Part shown: piece after piece, positions 60,348-64,000 of the stretch
Numbering within the stretch: position 1 is the stretch's first letter
How the letters are laid out: every line of letters starts with the position of its first letter
Source: Rachycentron canadum
Taxonomy: Eukaryota; Chordata; Actinopteri; Carangiformes; Rachycentridae
Direction of reading: 5' to 3'
DNA: 64,000 bases
NCBI GenBank assembly: GCA_038496675.1
Contig: CM076653.1
Location: 21,380,476-21,444,475 of the forward strand
The notes under the pieces: model-generated
What the model saw: only the letters and a program-made list of their open reading frames with translations
Databases searched by the model: none
What the model was told of the DNA's origin: nothing
Made by a program: the position numbers and the translations under genes

Positions 60348-62724
60348 TCTGGTGCGCGGGCATCAGGGCCGATCACTGGTCAAACGGACATTCAGTTTCA
60401 CCTTCCATATTTGGTGGTGTAGCTGCCTTGCCTCTGAAACACTGCAACATTTTTTTTTAATTTGTGGGGGGGAAAAAAAAAAAAAAAAAAAACTTTTTCC
60501 TGCTGTGAAATCACAGTGTGGGATTCTATGAGGTCTGTGCCAGTCATATACTGAACTCGGGATTTGAATCATAATTTGATATCGTGTCTCATCTTGTTCT
60601 GAGTCAATGTAATCTCAGTCAAAACACCAGAGATCTTCCATACTGAAAATACTCAAGACTTAAGTCTGGATATATTTCACTTCCCATATATCACCCTGTG
60701 CTCCAACATTATGTCTCATCTCTTGAGCTATGGCTGGTTTTTTTCCATGACAGTATGAAATAAGTATCAATAAAGTATATTTTTCTATTCTTCCTACGCA
60801 CACTTTATCATTGAGGGTCTCCAGATGTGCGCTGTGACTAAGTCTATTAGAGAAAAGCAGGGATAGCTGGAATATTCCATGTATCACTTGCCAGCGTGGC
60901 TGAAGACTGTCTGTGATATACAATGATAGACCTCTGGAGTGATGTTTTTATCCTTGCCACCTGGGGCTGAAACTCCTCTTTACGTCTCTTTCTCTCTACA
61001 TCCGATCACAGAGCTCAGATGTATATTCTGGACCATGAAAGAGGACACTTCTGTCATCATTTTCTTTCTCACGTCCACCACAGCGCACACTTAAAAAAAC
61101 CGCTGCAGCATCAATGGTCAACTGTATGTTTTATGTAGTTTTAAAGGGGTCTGTGGTTAGATTTGCTCTTGGCAGCATTGCTCAATGTTGCCTGGGTCAG
61201 ACCTGGATCTTTTCACCATTCAACAGGGTGAAACATCACACAAAGACATTAGCTAGGCTACAGCAAACTGACATATAAACACATTGGACAACAGTCCTGA
61301 TAGCATAAGAGAAGGAAATACAGTACTGACTATGTAATATGTTGGTTATTGTCACTTAAATGTCTGTTTTAGCTGCTCTAATGTATGTAGTAATATGTGG
61401 ACGTTGTAGAATCTGCTTTATATTCCATGCCAAACAGATTGTCTTTTAAATGTTTATTTCCCCCTAAACATGCCAGTCAATGCAATATGAGAGAGAAGGA
61501 GAATGAGGGTCTTCTAGGAGCAGTCTAGTACTTGTTTGCTTAAATTATGTCCCGTTGTTCTTTTTGTGAAACTGTTGACTTTTAGTTAGTATAAATGTAC
61601 TTCAGTGTATGATAAGGTACATTTACATTAGAAAAGATTAAAAAATGTTTCCAAAAAGCATAAAGACATGTAGTGAACCATGGTGTGATTCAGTTCTATA
61701 GATGAGATGGCAACAAAAAAACTTAACTCGTTGCTGTGAAAGGAAGTTGATGGTTTCGTTCACATTCTGCAGAGATGAATAATCTTGTGGAGAGACTCAG
61801 TGCCAATTAATTGACAAGTGCGTATAAGAACCCAAAGTTCCTCTGAGGAGGCAGATATCTAACACTTCCTGAGATGTCAGGGAGGATGGAGGGATTAGTT
61901 GGTGAAGGGGTAAATGAGTACAGACTACAGAGGGAAAGGAGGGGGTAAGAGTGAGCTGGGAGTCAATGACCATTCAGTTAACAGGCCAAAATTACCATGC
62001 AGAGACAGAACCCGAGCCTTGGGCTTCCGGTCTGTGATCATGCATCCAAAAATGAAGGCCTGAATGCTAACAGTGGCAAGTCCATACATAAAATATAAAG
62101 ATTAAAGCTAAACATATATTGATATGTATAAATACACATGTTTTGAAAGCAGGGTGTCACATGGTGGATGCTTAAAGACGCAGTGACTTTCGGAAAAATG
62201 TTTTTCTTATTGCTTTGTTTTGGTTTTGTTGCCCAGTTCTATTTTCTCCGGGAACCATCTGTATTTGTGTGTGTGTGCAGGCATGTGGATGTGTTTATTC
62301 ACATGTAACTTTGTTGGTATGTTATGCAAGATACCACTGTCCAACTGAGGTTTTGTCGGTGCGAGTGCCAGGGCAAGGCCAAATTCCTGCGTCTTAAGAC
62401 TGTCGGTGAATCAGGGCAGCTTTGCAGGAACACATGTGGGCAAATGGATAGCAGTTGCAAAGATAGATGAGATATTTTAAACAAAGTATCCATGATCTAT
62501 GGTGAACTGGCAGCAAAGAAGAAAGAGGGCCAGCTCAAGCTATTGGCATGAGATGCCAAGGCTGGAGAGGAAAATCAATTCCTTAGGTGCTTACGGGAGT
62601 TGCTGTTGATTTGCATTTTTGAACTGCATTTCTACCAGAGGAGTGAATTCAAGAATTGTAACATTAGGACCAGGAGCTAATCTGGTATCTGGGGGATCAG
62701 AATATATATATATATATATATATA

Positions 62725-63124
62725 NNNNNNNNNNNNNNNNNNNNNNNNNNNNNNNNNNNNNNNNNNNNNNNNNNNNNNNNNNNNNNNNNNNNNNNNNNNN
62801 NNNNNNNNNNNNNNNNNNNNNNNNNNNNNNNNNNNNNNNNNNNNNNNNNNNNNNNNNNNNNNNNNNNNNNNNNNNNNNNNNNNNNNNNNNNNNNNNNNNN
62901 NNNNNNNNNNNNNNNNNNNNNNNNNNNNNNNNNNNNNNNNNNNNNNNNNNNNNNNNNNNNNNNNNNNNNNNNNNNNNNNNNNNNNNNNNNNNNNNNNNNN
63001 NNNNNNNNNNNNNNNNNNNNNNNNNNNNNNNNNNNNNNNNNNNNNNNNNNNNNNNNNNNNNNNNNNNNNNNNNNNNNNNNNNNNNNNNNNNNNNNNNNNN
63101 NNNNNNNNNNNNNNNNNNNNNNNN
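62725..63124. other. Assembly gap of 400 N inside a (TA)n repeat
   Basis: Exactly 400 N, with (TA)n directly on both sides (62702-62724 and 63125-63143). The gap is evidently the unresolved core of one AT microsatellite, and 400 is probably a placeholder or scaffold estimate. The frames spanning it are meaningless. Confidence 0.98.
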
Positions 63125-64000
63125 TATATATATATATATATATCTAACCAACCAAACCACCTTTGTTAATGTTTTGGGGTTTTTTTTCAGATACTGTAAC
63201 CAAATACTAAAAAAGAATGTGATATACAAGGAAAGTGGCATGAATGCAATTCCACTGAATTTATTTCTTCCTCTTTGATGCGGTTGTGTCTTTAGTTAGG
63301 GTGTTTTATAACCTTTGGATTTTTTTATATATCTGTGACATGTTAATAGCACTCAATTTATTTATATGTTTTCAATCATGAGCCCAAACACAGACCATCA
63401 TGTTGAAATACACTTGCTGTTACTTAGGAGACATTAAAAATGTCTGTGACAAGGCTGTCAACATACAATTAAAATGATTCAACGCTGTAACCCAGGCCTT
63501 CCTCCTTGGAAGTCAAAGTCTGGTGAATCATCCCACAAATGAGTGAGGAGTGAGGGGATGAAAACCTACTGTAAAATAGATCACCATAATCCAAATACTA
63601 TAGTATTTACGTACATAAACAAAGTTTCAAACATGGTATAAATTACTGTCATTAGCACTGTGTTCAGTCTCTATGCTGAGACAGTAGGTGATGAGTCATA
63701 TACTGTAACATGCATGTAAAATCATAACCTCATTCTTGTAAAAGATGTTAATTGAAATAATAAAATTACATTTTTATTAAATGTTTCAACAAACATTCAG
63801 GTTGGATTGTTAAATATGTAAAAAAAAAAAAAAATCAACCTTTTCCATCATCTAGTTAATGAAATTAATTGTGTGTCATAATCCTACATAGTATTTTATC
63901 GCCTGATATGGTAAATAGTTGGTGCACCATGACACAAAAAAGCATTATTTCAAAATCCAGCAATCCAACCTGATTAAGTGTCATCTCAGGTATTGATGTT

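Larger units (their letters stand above)
59637..64000 (+). other. rspo3: rspo3 intron 1 (5' part)
   Basis: Starts with the consensus donor GTGAGTAAAG at 59637 and runs past the window end. No sequence encoding the expected exon 2 (Cys-rich GCxGGCxxC pattern) was seen up to 64000, though the N gap could hide up to its assembled length. It contains A25 at 60020-60044, A20 at 60473-60492, A14 near 63821-63834, a GC-rich hairpin at 60266-60347, a CAATTAATTG palindrome at 61804-61813 and the inverted repeat TTGGCAT-GAG-ATGCCAA at 62543-62559. The pieces 61790-61860 and 61980-62060 are unique-looking and may be intronic regulatory elements. Confidence 0.75.

Noticed and set aside
62543..62559. NFI full site
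   Set aside because: Half-sites are 7 bases apart, not the required 5.
62591..63278. Frames of more than 210 codons on both strands
   Set aside because: They owe their length to the 400-N gap.
1..64000. CRISPR arrays, operons, prokaryotic promoters, phage or viral genes
   Set aside because: Tandem repeats are simple microsatellites without spacers, and coding density and splice signals are those of a vertebrate.

Overview
The window looks like a euchromatic stretch of a spiny-rayed (percomorph) teleost genome. It is AT-rich and dense in (CA)n/(TG)n microsatellites. It carries decayed copies of interspersed families I recognise from fish genomes: a LINE with a jockey/L2/CR1-like reverse transcriptase, Tc1-like DNA transposons, MITE-like elements, and the 'ATCCATCCATTATCTATACC' and 'GCAAAACTAATG' repeats. 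No bacterial or viral gene organisation is visible. Species cannot be fixed from the sequence alone, and all family assignments rest on memory, not on a database search.

The only convincing cellular gene is at the right-hand end. An ATG at 59537 opens a 34-residue N terminus made of a signal peptide followed by a basic Ser/Arg/His stretch. It ends in a canonical splice donor at 59637. The sequence fits coding exon 1 of R-spondin 3 (rspo3), a secreted amplifier of Wnt signalling. About 0.85 kb upstream of the ATG is GC- and CpG-richer than the rest of the window and reads as promoter plus 5' leader. This leader has several upstream ATGs, one of which opens a 63-codon frame with a signal-peptide-like start. 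From 59637 to the window end is the beginning of intron 1, interrupted by a 400-N assembly gap inside a TA repeat. Exon 2, with its furin-like Cys repeats, was not found.

The remaining ~58 kb upstream holds no supported exon and behaves as a gene desert. Layout: 1-5.4 kb unique sequence plus a long TG microsatellite; 5.4-6.8 kb a minus-strand LINE relic; 7.0-7.25 kb a homeodomain-site-rich block that may be regulatory; 12.4 and 14.8-15.2 kb interspersed repeats; 22.7-23.8 kb a MITE-like relic abutting a second minus-strand LINE relic; 28.1 kb a LINE-like fragment; 36.2-36.6 kb a short frame with a RecQ-type Walker A motif flanked by CCAAT boxes; 38.8-39.7 kb a Tc1 element whose 5' half and middle lie in opposite orientations; 49.27-49.55 kb a MITE with TTAA duplications; 50.0-50.3 kb a TG repeat followed by telomere-like repeats; 52.8-53.15 and 55.2 kb inverted-orientation partners of the 14.8 and 12.4 kb repeats. 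The natural reading is that this desert is the upstream regulatory territory of rspo3, plus transposon debris. I found no evidence of an undescribed multi-gene system.
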